Of a stretch of 23,954 nt of DNA, positions 1 through 8,298 are shown piece after piece (the stretch's first letter is position 1; every line of letters begins with the position of its first letter). Under the pieces are notes generated by a model. It searched no databases, was not told the origin of the DNA, and saw only the letters and a list, made by a program, of their open reading frames with translations. A program made the translations under genes and the position numbers. The stretch comes from Candidatus Atribacteria bacterium (GTDB taxonomy: Bacteria; Atribacterota; Phoenicimicrobiia; Phoenicimicrobiales; Phoenicimicrobiaceae). Where the stretch lies: the NCBI GenBank assembly GCA_003513845.1, contig DOTB01000058.1:1-23954 (forward strand). Direction: 5' to 3'.

Positions 1-19
1 TTAACTGTAATTCTTTCAT
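1..19 (-). CDS. Possible start of the next gene, cut by the window edge
   Basis: An ATG at 19-17 opens a frame reading MKELQL that runs off the left end. GGAGGG lies 11 bases upstream (31-36). Six codons are too few to identify a product, but the site and its position after a terminator-like hairpin make a gene start plausible. Confidence 0.3.
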
Positions 20-44
20 TAGGTAGATTTCCCTCCTTAATTTA

Positions 45-68
45 GAAAAAGAAGGTCTCTTCTTTTTC
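45..68 (-). terminator. Perfect AT-rich hairpin after the pseudogene
   Basis: Arms 45-54 and 59-68 are exact 10-base complements around a 4-base loop. Each side has a U-rich stretch (CTTCTTTTTC), so it could terminate in either direction. The stem is AT-rich and therefore weak. It lies between the alanine dehydrogenase remnant and the possible gene start at the left edge. Confidence 0.4.
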
Positions 69-155
69 TTTAGTTTTGTTCTATGAGGTAAGTCTCCCTT
101 TTTTGTTGACCTCTTGGCAAGTGATTTTTTAGAACCCCCCTCCTAAAATTTTACA

Positions 156-924
156 CTATCCTTCAGTAATTAACTTAGGAGCTTTTGCCCCGGGAATTAA
201 TACCGCCCCTACCACTAAACCAGCGTCTTTAATTTCCCTGGAAAGGTTATATTGATTAGACATTAAAGTTTTAAGTTTTCCTTGAAAGAGATCATCCAAA
301 TAAGCCATTCGGGAAGTACTGATCTCCATAACTACTACTTCCGCCCTTAAACCCAGAGCCATCCTGGCCGCATTTAACCCTACTACTCCACCAACGATTA
401 CTACTTTACCTGGTCTAACTCCCGGAACACCACCTAAGAGCACTCCACTTCCCCCTTGGGGCTTCTCTAAGAAATGTGCACCGGCTTGTATCGATAATCT
501 CCCTGCTACTTCGCTCATCGGAGTTAAAAGAGGTAAAGAGCCATCTTCTAATTGTATAGTTTCGTAAGCAATAGCAATTACCTTTTTTTCTACCAACGCC
601 TCAGTTAAAGGTTTATTAGCTATTAGCAGCTAAATGTAAGTAAGTAAACAGAATCTGACCTGGCCTTAGGTAGTCATATTCTTCTTTAAGTGGTTCTTTA
701 ACCTTTATAATTATATCAGATTTAGCAAATATATCTTTAGCTTCTGCAATTATTTCAGCTCCTACACTAATATAATCTTCATCTGGAATAGCGCTTCCTA
801 ATCCCGCACCCTTTTCTATTATAACTTTATGACCCCCATATATCAGAGATTTAACGCCAGCAGGAGTAATGGCTACCCTATATTCGTTATTTTTAATTTC
901 CTTTGGTACTCCTATAAGTATTAT
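156..924 (-). pseudogene. ald: Decayed alanine dehydrogenase gene
   Basis: Both parts translate clearly as L-alanine dehydrogenase (NAD-dependent alanine/pyruvate interconversion). The 5' part in one frame gives '[20 protein letters not shown]', '[15 protein letters not shown]' and 'YLHLAAN'. The 3' part in another frame gives 'IAYETIQLEDGSLPLLTPMS' and 'GAVLIPGAKAPK'. Four lesions are visible. No ATG, GTG or TTG follows the AAGGAGG site; the codon there is ATA (922-924). A 7-base tandem duplication (TATTAGC at 614-620 and 621-627) shifts the frame and creates stops. The Rossmann loop reads G-G-V-V-G where the family has G-G-G-V-V-G. About 110 C-terminal residues are missing after a stop at 156. 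The gene follows the PLP enzyme by about 95 bases, so it once belonged to the same transcript. An ATG in the 3' fragment at 596 is only an internal methionine/GTG-type codon of the remnant. Confidence 0.88.
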
Positions 925-1018
925 TTGATCCTCCTTATTTATAATAAATAAATTATTTTTATCCCCTCACAATAATTTTACGAAACAAGGTTAGCTGAGT
1001 ATAATTTTAAAATTTACC

Positions 1019-2485
1019 CTACCTTAACAAACCCGTCCTTCGGTTAAACTCCTCAATTAGTTTATCTATCTCCCCTGTCTGGCGATGGATACTTCCCCAG
1101 TAATTCTCGTAATCGTACCATTGGGCCTTCAGCTCCTCTAGGTCTTTCCCCTGCTGTTCTATCCAGGTAAAGTATTTGAGGTTATGGATCCTCTTGCGCT
1201 CGGGGTAAGTCAATTCCTGCAGGTAATCAGTGGTAAGGGCTTGAAGGTGACGGTGAAAATCGATAGCCGCCTCCTCTTTGGTATAAAGACCATACTCTTC
1301 TTCTAATTCTTCTAAACGGGAGCCGTATAGTTCCATAGAATCGGTAAAGACGGTTAAGATAACATCTCTTGCGGTAAGTTCGTAATAGCGGGCAAACTTG
1401 ATGGCCATCAGTAGATTGGCTACACTGGAGATCCCCATTAAAGGTAGGCTCTCGATAGTCTCCTCCGGGACCTTCTTCTCCTTCAGGTAGGCCTTACCTG
1501 CCGGTTCGTTAAAGAGACGGATAAGACTCATGACGTTCCGGTCATCAATAGCTATTACCAGATCGGTATTCTTGACGTTGTGGATCCAGGGGATGTGTTT
1601 ATCCCCGATACCTTCAATCCGATGGGCCCCAAAACCATTGGCTAACATGGTGGGACACTGGAGGGCCTCACCGGCGGCTATCTTACTTTCCGGGTAGAGT
1701 TCTTTTAAGTAGTCTCCACAACCTAAAGTACCGGCCGAACCGGTGGTAAGCACCACACCGGCATAATGGTCTTTAGAATTCATTACTTGAGATAAGACTT
1801 CTTCCATAGCCTGACCGGTAACCTCATAATGCCAGAGGTAATTACCCAACTCCTCAAATTGATCAAAGACTACCACATTATCCCGGGTCTTCCTTAATTC
1901 CCAGGTCTTATCAAAGATCTCTTTTACGTTGCTCTCGGTCCCGGGGGTGGCGATTACCTCTCCGGCTACCTTAGATAACCACTGGAAACGCTCTTTACTC
2001 ATCCCCTCCGGGAGGATGGCAATCGACTGGCAGGAGAGGAGGGCGGCATTGTAAGCCCCACCCCGACAGTAATTACCGGTAGAAGGCCAGACCGCCTTCT
2101 GGGTAGTAGGGTCAAACTGACCGGTAACCAGGCGGGGGACCAGGCAGCCGAAGGTAGCCCCTACCTTATGACAACCAGTGGGAAACCATTTACCCACCAG
2201 GCCAATAATATGGGCTTTAACCCCGGTTAAGGAAGAGGGTAATTCTAGATAATTAACCCCATGAAAGAGACCACCTTTTTTTAGCGGTTCATTCTTCCAG
2301 GTGATACGAAAGAGATTATAAGGATTAATATCCCACAAGCCTATCTCTTTTAGTTTATCTTGGATTTTGGCGGGGATAAGTTCAGGGTTTTTTAGCTGGG
2401 CAAAAGTAGGAATAATGATCTTTCTTTCTCGGGCCCTTTGCACCGTCCTTTGCAGTTGTTCTTCATTGATGGTTAAATCAATCAT
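1019..2485 (-). CDS. Fold-type-II PLP-dependent enzyme, cysteine synthase/tryptophan synthase beta-like, specificity unknown
   Basis: This 488-residue PLP enzyme is longer than ordinary cysteine synthases (about 310) and diaminopropionate ammonia-lyases (about 400). The PLP lysine is probably Lys107 in 'GCHKVGATFG'. The phosphate-binding glycine loop is 'TTGSAGTLGCG' (about 247-257), and 'STGNYCRGGAYNAAL' (about 135-149) corresponds to the asparagine loop. The C-terminal 80 residues are charged and helical and seem to be an extension. The ATG overlaps the upstream TGA as ATGA, with AAAGGAGG about 10 bases before it. The gene is visibly more GC-rich than its neighbours, so it may have been acquired separately or be highly expressed. 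By position it should act on an amino acid released by the YgeY-type enzyme, for example by beta-elimination or ammonia release. I cannot name the reaction. Confidence 0.82.
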   Translation of the reverse strand: MIDLTINEEQLQRTVQRARERKIIIPTFAQLKNPELIPAKIQDKLKEIGLWDINPYNLFRITWKNEPLKKGGLFHGVNYLELPSSLTGVKAHIIGLVGKWFPTGCHKVGATFGCLVPRLVTGQFDPTTQKAVWPSTGNYCRGGAYNAALLSCQSIAILPEGMSKERFQWLSKVAGEVIATPGTESNVKEIFDKTWELRKTRDNVVVFDQFEELGNYLWHYEVTGQAMEEVLSQVMNSKDHYAGVVLTTGSAGTLGCGDYLKELYPESKIAAGEALQCPTMLANGFGAHRIEGIGDKHIPWIHNVKNTDLVIAIDDRNVMSLIRLFNEPAGKAYLKEKKVPEETIESLPLMGISSVANLLMAIKFARYYELTARDVILTVFTDSMELYGSRLEELEEEYGLYTKEEAAIDFHRHLQALTTDYLQELTYPERKRIHNLKYFTWIEQQGKDLEELKAQWYDYENYWGSIHRQTGEIDKLIEEFNRRTGLLR

Positions 2486-3738
2486 AGTTGTTCATCCTCC
2501 TTTATGTGTTTCTTTATTACCTCTTTTACTGCCTCTAGGCAGGGATCGATTACTAAAGCTTCCCCTCCGGCTTTTTTAGCACTCTCTACATCTTTTAGTC
2601 CATTTCCAGTAATCAGGACCACAACTTTATCTTTTTTAGAGATTATTCCTTCTTTTAAGGCCTTTAGCATACCGGCAAAGGCAGCTGCCCCTGCTGGTTC
2701 GGCAAAAATACCTTGTTTTACCCCTAAATATCTAATTGCTTCTAATATCTCTTTATCACTTACCGCAACACCAAATCCCTTTGATTCTTTTACATCTCTT
2801 ACGGCCATCAGGCGATTTCTGGGAATTCCTACAGCAATACTATCAGCAATCGTATTCGGCTCCACAAATTTCACTTTGCCGTCACCGTTTACTGCATCCA
2901 CAATAGGTTTACACCCTTCGGCTTGTACCGCCACCAATTTAGGCAAATGAGTAATAAAGCCTAAAGAAAACACCTCCTTATAAGCCTTGGCTACACCGGA
3001 GATGATACAGCCATCTCCTACCGGCACAAAAAGATAGTCAGGTACGTCAAAATTCATCTGCTCAATAATTTCTAAGGCTACGGTCTTTTTTCCTTCTACC
3101 ATATAGGGATTAAAAGCAGTGTTTCGATTATACCAGCCAAATTCTCTGGTAGCTTCAATGGAGAGATCAAAGGCCTTATCATAAGAACCTCTTACCGCAA
3201 AAACAGTAGCACCAAATACCAGAAGCTGGGCAATCTTGGCAGCCGGGGCAGTTTGGGGAACAAAAATATAACTCTTTAAACCCACGGAGGCAGCTGCTCC
3301 CGCAAGAGAGGAGGCAGCATTACCAGTAGAGGCACAGGTTACTATCTCTTCCCCTAATTCCTGGGCTTTCACTACAGCCAGAGCAGATGGTCTATCTTTT
3401 AAGGAGGCAGTGGGATTTCTTCCGTCATCTTTAATCCAGAAATTCGGCATCCCTAAATCTTCTCTTATTCTTTTTGCCTCATATAAGGGAGTCCAACCAA
3501 CTTTTAACGGCCCTATTTTAGTAGGGTCATCGATAGGTAAAAGGGGTAAATATCTCCACATGGAAAATTCCTTATTTTTTTCGAGAATAACCGGATTAAA
3601 ATCTTTTTTTATCCCGGAGTAATCATAAATAACTTCTAAAATGCCCTCATCTCCACATTGCGGACAATTATATTTTACTTCCTTAGAAGTATATTCTTTT
3701 CCACACAGTAAACATTTTAATTTCTTTACATAACTCAT
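2482..3738 (-). CDS. Threonine synthase-like fold-type-II PLP enzyme
   Basis: This is a PLP-dependent lyase/synthase, 418 residues. The N-terminus is a zinc ribbon with Cys9, Cys12, Cys25 and Cys28, as in many archaeal and bacterial threonine synthases. The PLP lysine is Lys114 in 'NPTASLKDRPS'. The cofactor loop 'ASTGNAASSLAG' and the strand 'VPVGDGCIISGVAKAY' are characteristic. The ATG at 3738 has AAAGGAG upstream. Its TGA overlaps the ATG of the next gene (ATGA), so the two PLP enzymes are coupled. Next to a YgeY-type hydrolase it may not be biosynthetic. It could act as a threonine- or diaminopropionate-type ammonia-lyase or an O-phospho-amino-acid lyase in the catabolic route. True threonine synthase activity for a homoserine pathway is the alternative, but no thrA or thrB is nearby. 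Confidence 0.85.
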   Translation of the reverse strand: MSYVKKLKCLLCGKEYTSKEVKYNCPQCGDEGILEVIYDYSGIKKDFNPVILEKNKEFSMWRYLPLLPIDDPTKIGPLKVGWTPLYEAKRIREDLGMPNFWIKDDGRNPTASLKDRPSALAVVKAQELGEEIVTCASTGNAASSLAGAAASVGLKSYIFVPQTAPAAKIAQLLVFGATVFAVRGSYDKAFDLSIEATREFGWYNRNTAFNPYMVEGKKTVALEIIEQMNFDVPDYLFVPVGDGCIISGVAKAYKEVFSLGFITHLPKLVAVQAEGCKPIVDAVNGDGKVKFVEPNTIADSIAVGIPRNRLMAVRDVKESKGFGVAVSDKEILEAIRYLGVKQGIFAEPAGAAAFAGMLKALKEGIISKKDKVVVLITGNGLKDVESAKKAGGEALVIDPCLEAVKEVIKKHIKEDEQL

Positions 3739-3789
3739 ATTCTTCTCCTTTTTCTCTCCAGCCTCTGGCTTCTATCCTTCTTCCAGGGT

Positions 3790-3833
3790 GTTAGTCTTCC
3801 CTCACTCAGTTATTTAGAGTTATTAAGACTAAC
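3790..3833 (-). repeat. Inverted repeat at the end of the ygeY gene
   Basis: Perfect 9-base arms at 3790-3798 and 3825-3833 are separated by 26 bases that hold a smaller ACTC/GAGT pairing. The stem begins at the last base of the ygeY stop codon. There is no U-run after it on the minus strand, so it looks more like an mRNA-stabilising or processing hairpin than a terminator. Confidence 0.4.
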
Positions 3834-5041
3834 TAAAGATAATTAGATACATAAATTATCGGGATGGTTACATACATCGCTGTCGCCTTAACTAGCTCTT
3901 TCTTCCAGGTCTTTTCATTGGGCACGTGGGCCTGGTCTTCCTGTCCTGGTCCAAATCCAACACAGGGAATATCATATCTTCCCATGATGGATACCCCATT
4001 GGTAGAAAAGGCCCATTTGTCGATTAAGGGTTCTTCGCTGAATAAGCCTTTATAGACCTCTACCAAGGTCTGACAAACCGGGTGTTCTTCCTCTAAAACC
4101 CAGGTGGGAAAATAACTTTGAGCAGGGTAGACTAGCCCGGTATAGGAAGGATAAGCATAACTATACATGGACGCTTCAGCACCAGCCCCTTTAACTGAGG
4201 CCAAACCTTTTATTTGCTCTAGGGCCTCCTCCCACGTTTCACCAGTTACTAATCTTCTATCAATAGAGATAGTACATTTATCCGGGATGGAACAGCGAGA
4301 AGGAGATTCAGAGAAGATTTCAGTAACTGCCAAACTCCCTTTCCCTAAAAAATTATCCTCTTTTAGGTTCTTATTCAATTCTGATAACTCTTTTAATATA
4401 GAGGTCATCTTATAGATGGCATTATCCCCCTTCTCCGGTACCGAACCATGACAACTTATTCCTTCGGTAGTTACTTTTATTTCCATCCTTCCCCTTTGTC
4501 CCCTACATATTTTACCACTGGTAGGTTCGGTAATAACTACAAATTCTGGTTTAATCTTTTCTTCCTGGATGAGGTATTGCCAGCAAAGTCCATCACAATC
4601 TTCTTCTTGAACAGTTCCAGTAACTAGTAAGGTATAATCATCTTCCAGATGGAGTTCTTTAATTATTTTACCAGCATATACCAGTGAGGCCATTCCACCT
4701 TTTTGATCGCTTGCCCCTCTGCCAAAAACTATTTCTTCATCTTCATATCCCTCGTAAGGATCATATTCCCATAATTTTTCTTCTCCCACTCCTACGGTAT
4801 CTACATGGGCATCCATAGCGATTAAATGTTTTCCCTCACCGATATAGCCTAAAATATTCCCCATGGAATCTATTCGCACCTGATCAAATCCCACCTTGGT
4901 CATCTCTTCTTTTATTCTTAAGATAATCTTTCTCTCCTGGCCGCTCCTGCTAGGGATGGCAATTATCTCTCTTAAGAATTTGGACATATCGGGTTTATAT
5001 TCCTCGGCTTTTTCTAACACCTTCTTATAATTGAAATTCAT
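3833..5041 (-). CDS. ygeY: YgeY-type M20 family metallohydrolase
   Basis: This is a dinuclear zinc amidohydrolase of the M20/ArgE/DapE family, 402 residues. The metal ligands and catalytic residues are visible: 'DAHVDTV' (His79, Asp81), '[10 protein letters not shown]' (Asp112), 'VQEEDCDG' (Glu146 base, Glu147 ligand), 'ITEPT' (Glu172), His198 in the dimerisation-domain loop and 'AHVPNE' near the C-terminus. The E-E-D-C-D-G-L-C block is characteristic of the YgeY branch found in selenium/purine catabolic clusters, rather than of ArgE or DapE proper. The ATG at 5041 is preceded by GGAGAGAGG. The likely role is removal of an N-acyl, N-carbamoyl or related group from an amino-acid intermediate after ring opening, feeding the PLP enzymes downstream. 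Assignment to the family is firm, to the subfamily good, and the reaction is unproven. Confidence 0.85.
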   Translation of the reverse strand: MNFNYKKVLEKAEEYKPDMSKFLREIIAIPSRSGQERKIILRIKEEMTKVGFDQVRIDSMGNILGYIGEGKHLIAMDAHVDTVGVGEEKLWEYDPYEGYEDEEIVFGRGASDQKGGMASLVYAGKIIKELHLEDDYTLLVTGTVQEEDCDGLCWQYLIQEEKIKPEFVVITEPTSGKICRGQRGRMEIKVTTEGISCHGSVPEKGDNAIYKMTSILKELSELNKNLKEDNFLGKGSLAVTEIFSESPSRCSIPDKCTISIDRRLVTGETWEEALEQIKGLASVKGAGAEASMYSYAYPSYTGLVYPAQSYFPTWVLEEEHPVCQTLVEVYKGLFSEEPLIDKWAFSTNGVSIMGRYDIPCVGFGPGQEDQAHVPNEKTWKKELVKATAMYVTIPIIYVSNYL

Positions 5042-5248
5042 AGTTTATTACCTCTCTCCTAGAATTTATCCTTAATATTTATTTTCAAATATTTCTCGAT
5101 AAGTAAGAAGTAAGCCTCCAAGTAATAGTATTCTGTTTTTTGGCTGGCTGCACAGCGAATGAAAGCTCATCTCTCGTATCGAAAGTATCTAAAATAAGAG
5201 TGAGTAACCGAAAGATTAGAAAGGGTAAAAATAAAGAAGATAATTCAT
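5042..5248. other. 207-base intergenic gap between the kinase and YgeY genes
   Basis: This is the longest spacer between intact genes apart from the pseudogene region. I see no open frame of note, no strong hairpin with a U-run after the kinase stop, and no convincing -35/-10 pair. The GGAGAGAGG binding site of the YgeY gene lies at its left end. It may hold a weak promoter that separates the amino-acid-type genes to the left from the rest. Confidence 0.4.
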
Positions 5249-6526
5249 TTAGATTTTCTCTAAATCTTCAAGTTCATACAATCTATTTTGTACCCCAATA
5301 AAATTTTTGTATTTTCTTTCATAAAATAATTTCTTATCCTCTTGCGGTTCAAACAACGCTTCAATCTTAATTATGCTTTTTATAAAGTCTTTTAATTCAT
5401 GATCTTTAAAATTGGATAAAAACTTTATCCCTAAAAAGATGCTACCTACTACCGCCGACTGTAAATAATTTACTCTTCTAAGACTTAAATTGTAGATGTT
5501 AGATTTTATCTGATTCCAGCTATTAGAAGCAGCGGTCTGACCTGCAATAGATATGGAGGTTTTATCTAAATTTAAAGTATCTATATTTTGCCTATTCACA
5601 AAAGCTACTCCTTCTACAACAGCTTTTAAAAGGTCACTAAAATCCGTCGATATATCTATTCCATAAAAAATTGCTCTTATCTCTGGTAACCAGAGGGGAC
5701 TTCTCGCTCCTAGAAGGTAAGGGAAAAACAAAAGCTTTTCATCTTTTTTTTGATTTCCATCGATCTTTTCAAAGATACCTTCTTCATTAAGCCCAAAAGT
5801 ATCTTTTAGCCATTTAAGGGTAATTCCGCCACAAGACATCGCTAATATCTTTATAGATTGGTCCTGGAAAAAATAAGGTAACTCTGAACTATTTTTTTCT
5901 ATAATTTTATAAACACACGTAGTGCTTCCTCCAATTTCACCTCCTTCACCCACATCTACTCCTCCCATACCTAAAGCAGAGACAAAAGCATCTATAGTAC
6001 CGCTTAGAATAATACAACTTCCTTTAATTCCTAGATATTCTTTTGCCCCTTCATTGAGAAAGCCGAGAGGTTCAGCAGGTCCTAAGGCATCTGGAAATTC
6101 TTTTATAAATTTCCCTAGATAAGGCTCTTTTTTAAAATTAGAATAGGTTATAAAATCTGTAGATATTTTAGAAGTTAAAAGAAAATTTAGGTAATCTTTA
6201 TAAGACAAAACGTATTTTATCTTAAAATTAGTTTTTTCAATCTCATTTATAGTCTCCCCTAAATTACTGTTATACCAATAAAAACTCTGGTCAAAAGGAT
6301 AATAATCTTCGTCTAAAAATTTAAAGGCAGGAAAAATACTGTCCACCACTATTACATCAGCCTCTTCTATGTGGTGTTCACCCTTTATTCTTTCAGTAAC
6401 TTCTTTCATTGAAAGAAGTGGCTTATCAAGATAGTAATTTTTATTAGTATAAAAAAATATTTTATCTTTAAAGTAAAATCCCGCTTTTAAAGAACTAGTA
6501 CCAAAATCAAAGGATAATATCTTCAA
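5249..6526 (-). CDS. Short, divergent FGGY-family carbohydrate kinase
   Basis: This is a sugar/polyol kinase of the FGGY family (ASKHA fold), 425 residues against the usual 480-530. The N-terminal phosphate motif 'DFGTSSLKAG' (7-16), the catalytic aspartate in 'SGTIDAF' (Asp179), the second phosphate motif 'GGSTT' (199-203) and a degraded adenosine motif 'AGQTAASNSWNQI' are visible. The usual W-x-D-x-R substrate motif reads 'WYNSN', and the Q-x-H-G-type motif of the first domain is not evident, so the sugar site has diverged. It starts at TTG 6526, overlapping the dehydrogenase stop. It is noticeably more AT-rich than other genes in the window. The most likely role is phosphorylation of the dehydrogenase product before the DhnA-type aldolase; loss of kinase function cannot be excluded. 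Confidence 0.85.
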   Translation of the reverse strand: MKILSFDFGTSSLKAGFYFKDKIFFYTNKNYYLDKPLLSMKEVTERIKGEHHIEEADVIVVDSIFPAFKFLDEDYYPFDQSFYWYNSNLGETINEIEKTNFKIKYVLSYKDYLNFLLTSKISTDFITYSNFKKEPYLGKFIKEFPDALGPAEPLGFLNEGAKEYLGIKGSCIILSGTIDAFVSALGMGGVDVGEGGEIGGSTTCVYKIIEKNSSELPYFFQDQSIKILAMSCGGITLKWLKDTFGLNEEGIFEKIDGNQKKDEKLLFFPYLLGARSPLWLPEIRAIFYGIDISTDFSDLLKAVVEGVAFVNRQNIDTLNLDKTSISIAGQTAASNSWNQIKSNIYNLSLRRVNYLQSAVVGSIFLGIKFLSNFKDHELKDFIKSIIKIEALFEPQEDKKLFYERKYKNFIGVQNRLYELEDLEKI

Positions 6527-7539
6527 AAACTGATTACCGCCTTTATCCCCTTTTTTTCATAAATATCATAAAAAGCTTTTTTTATATCCTTTAGCTCATA
6601 CCTCTGGGTAATAAATTTTTCGAAAGGCTCAGGGAAACTCGAGATCATTTTAAAAGCATCCAAAAAATGTCTTGAAGAAAATCCAAAACTACCTACTAAA
6701 TCGATTTCTTGGTAGTGAATAAAAAATGGATTGATCTTTAAGGATAAATCTTTGGATAGCCCACCAAAAATTTCTACTACCCCTCCTTCTTTTACATATA
6801 AAAAGGCCTCTTCCACAAGCTGCGGAATAGCTAAAGCTACAATTACTGCGTCCATTCCTCTTGAGGTGCTATAACTTCTGGTAAAATCGAGGAGATTAAT
6901 TTTTTCTGGAGAGACAGCTTTTACCCCTAATTCTTCAGCAAATTTTAACCTTTCTGTAGAAACCTCTGAAATAACCGGTTTAGCACCTTGCTTTTTTAAG
7001 GCTAAAGACAAAAGTAACCCCATTGGACCTCCACCCACAACTAAAATCTTCTTGTTCTTAACTTCTAACTTTAACTTTTGGAGTCCATTTATGCAACAGG
7101 CAAGAGGTTCAACCAAGGTGGCCACTTCAAAAGAGATATTTCCCCCTAACTTGAAAGTCCCTTTCTCCACTACTTTAGCGGGAATCTTTACATATTCTGA
7201 AAAAGCCCCTCCCACGAAACTCTTAGAGATGCAAAGTTCCCCTAACCCTTCTTTACAATTATAGCAATTACCACATTCAATATAGGGAGCACAAACTACC
7301 CTTTCTCCCGGCTTAAAACTTTCAATCCTTGTTCCTACTTGCTTAATAATTCCCGAAAATTCATGACCCAATACACAAGGAGGATTAAATAAAGGGTGTC
7401 CCTTTAAAAAGGTCTTTATATCAGTTCCACAGATAGCTGCAGCCTTTACCTGTAATAAGATTTCATCTTCTGAGATTTCAGGGATACTCCTCATTTCTAT
7501 ATCTATCTTTTCAATCCCCTTATATATGGCTACACGCAT
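6523..7539 (-). CDS. Zinc-dependent medium-chain alcohol/polyol dehydrogenase
   Basis: This is an NAD(P)-dependent dehydrogenase of the sorbitol/threonine dehydrogenase group, 338 residues. The catalytic zinc site is seen in 'CGTDIKTF' (Cys37) and 'GHEFSG' (His59, Glu60). The structural zinc site has Cys89, 92, 95 and 103. The Rossmann dinucleotide loop is 'VVGGGPMGL' (about 167-175). The ATG at 7539 has only a weak AGGACGG site, 27 bases after the aldolase stop. Its TGA overlaps the kinase TTG start as TTGA, so the two are translationally coupled. It probably oxidises a secondary alcohol of a polyol or sugar acid before phosphorylation and aldol cleavage by its neighbours. Substrate specificity cannot be read from the sequence. 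Confidence 0.92.
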   Translation of the reverse strand: MRVAIYKGIEKIDIEMRSIPEISEDEILLQVKAAAICGTDIKTFLKGHPLFNPPCVLGHEFSGIIKQVGTRIESFKPGERVVCAPYIECGNCYNCKEGLGELCISKSFVGGAFSEYVKIPAKVVEKGTFKLGGNISFEVATLVEPLACCINGLQKLKLEVKNKKILVVGGGPMGLLLSLALKKQGAKPVISEVSTERLKFAEELGVKAVSPEKINLLDFTRSYSTSRGMDAVIVALAIPQLVEEAFLYVKEGGVVEIFGGLSKDLSLKINPFFIHYQEIDLVGSFGFSSRHFLDAFKMISSFPEPFEKFITQRYELKDIKKAFYDIYEKKGIKAVISF

Positions 7540-7566
7540 AAATTTACTGCCGTCCTATATCAACAC

Positions 7567-8298
7567 TTATTTATGGATTATCTTCCTCAATTGAGCAACT
7601 GTCTCTCGAGGAGAGATAGAAGAAAAAATATTTCTTCCAAAAGCAAAACCCTTAGCCCCTTCCTCTATTGCTTTTGTAGCCATATCCTTAAAATTATCTC
7701 TCTTAGGCCCTCCAGCAATAATTAGAGGAACTTTAGCAGCGGAAACTACTCGACCAAAACCTTCACCACTATAATAAGTCTTTATAACATCTGCTCCTAG
7801 TTCAAAGGCAACTCTGCAGCCAAAGGCCAATTCTTCAGTAACCGGTTCCCTAGAAATTGCGGATAATACTTCTATTAAAATAGGTATTTGTAATCTATCA
7901 CATTCTTTCACACACTTAGCTATAGAAGTCATTATCTCATTTTCTCTTTTGGAACCAAGTATGAGCATTACTGCTACCATATCCGCGCCCTCACTTACTG
8001 CATACTCTATATCATATAAAAGACTATGAAAATTACTTTCCTTGCTATAAATGGTGGCTCCCCCCGTAATCCTGACGATGAGACCAACTTTCCTAAAAAC
8101 ATCTCCTTTTAAACTTTTTACCATACCGGGGTTTAAAAGTAAGGCATCGATCCCACCTTTAACCGCATCTTTAATGATTTTTATTGGGTCTTGAGGATAT
8201 TCTACGTCACCAAAATATTGACCATGGTCATAAGCAAAAATACCCGTTCTTCTATCTTTCTGAAAAATTCTAGAAAGACGAAGCTCTTTTCCCGTCAA
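7567..8298 (-). CDS. DhnA/LsrF-type class I aldolase family protein
   Basis: This is a Schiff-base aldolase (TIM barrel) of the DhnA fructose-bisphosphate aldolase / LsrF / 2-amino-3,7-dideoxy-hept-6-ulosonate synthase family, about 243 residues. Family marks are 'GKELRLSRIF' at the N-terminus, 'FAYDHG' with the catalytic aspartate region, 'GADVIKTYYSGE' carrying the Schiff-base lysine (about residue 173), and the phosphate-binding 'IIAGGPKRDN' and 'AFGRNIF' turns. I prefer the TTG at 8298, which has AGGAGG 8 bases upstream, to a GTG at 8307 that lies next to the same site. Its start overlaps the small upstream gene. The alcohol dehydrogenase gene follows by 27 bases and an FGGY kinase after that, so a dehydrogenase-kinase-aldolase route for a polyol or sugar-like compound is likely. 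LsrF acts as a thiolase on a phosphorylated diketone, which is an alternative. Confidence 0.85.
   Translation of the reverse strand: MTGKELRLSRIFQKDRRTGIFAYDHGQYFGDVEYPQDPIKIIKDAVKGGIDALLLNPGMVKSLKGDVFRKVGLIVRITGGATIYSKESNFHSLLYDIEYAVSEGADMVAVMLILGSKRENEIMTSIAKCVKECDRLQIPILIEVLSAISREPVTEELAFGCRVAFELGADVIKTYYSGEGFGRVVSAAKVPLIIAGGPKRDNFKDMATKAIEEGAKGFAFGRNIFSSISPRETVAQLRKIIHK

Noticed and set aside
156..596. Treating the 3' alanine dehydrogenase fragment as an intact 146-residue gene
   Set aside because: The upstream DNA continues the same protein in another frame back to the N-terminus, and the C-terminus is missing, so it is part of a pseudogene.
2504..2950. Plus-strand open frame of about 148 codons
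   Set aside because: It is antisense to the threonine-synthase-like gene, has no recognisable domain and no good ribosome binding site.
5042..5248. Riboswitch or strong promoter in the gap before ygeY
   Set aside because: I could not assemble a convincing consensus promoter or a known riboswitch core, only short chance repeats.
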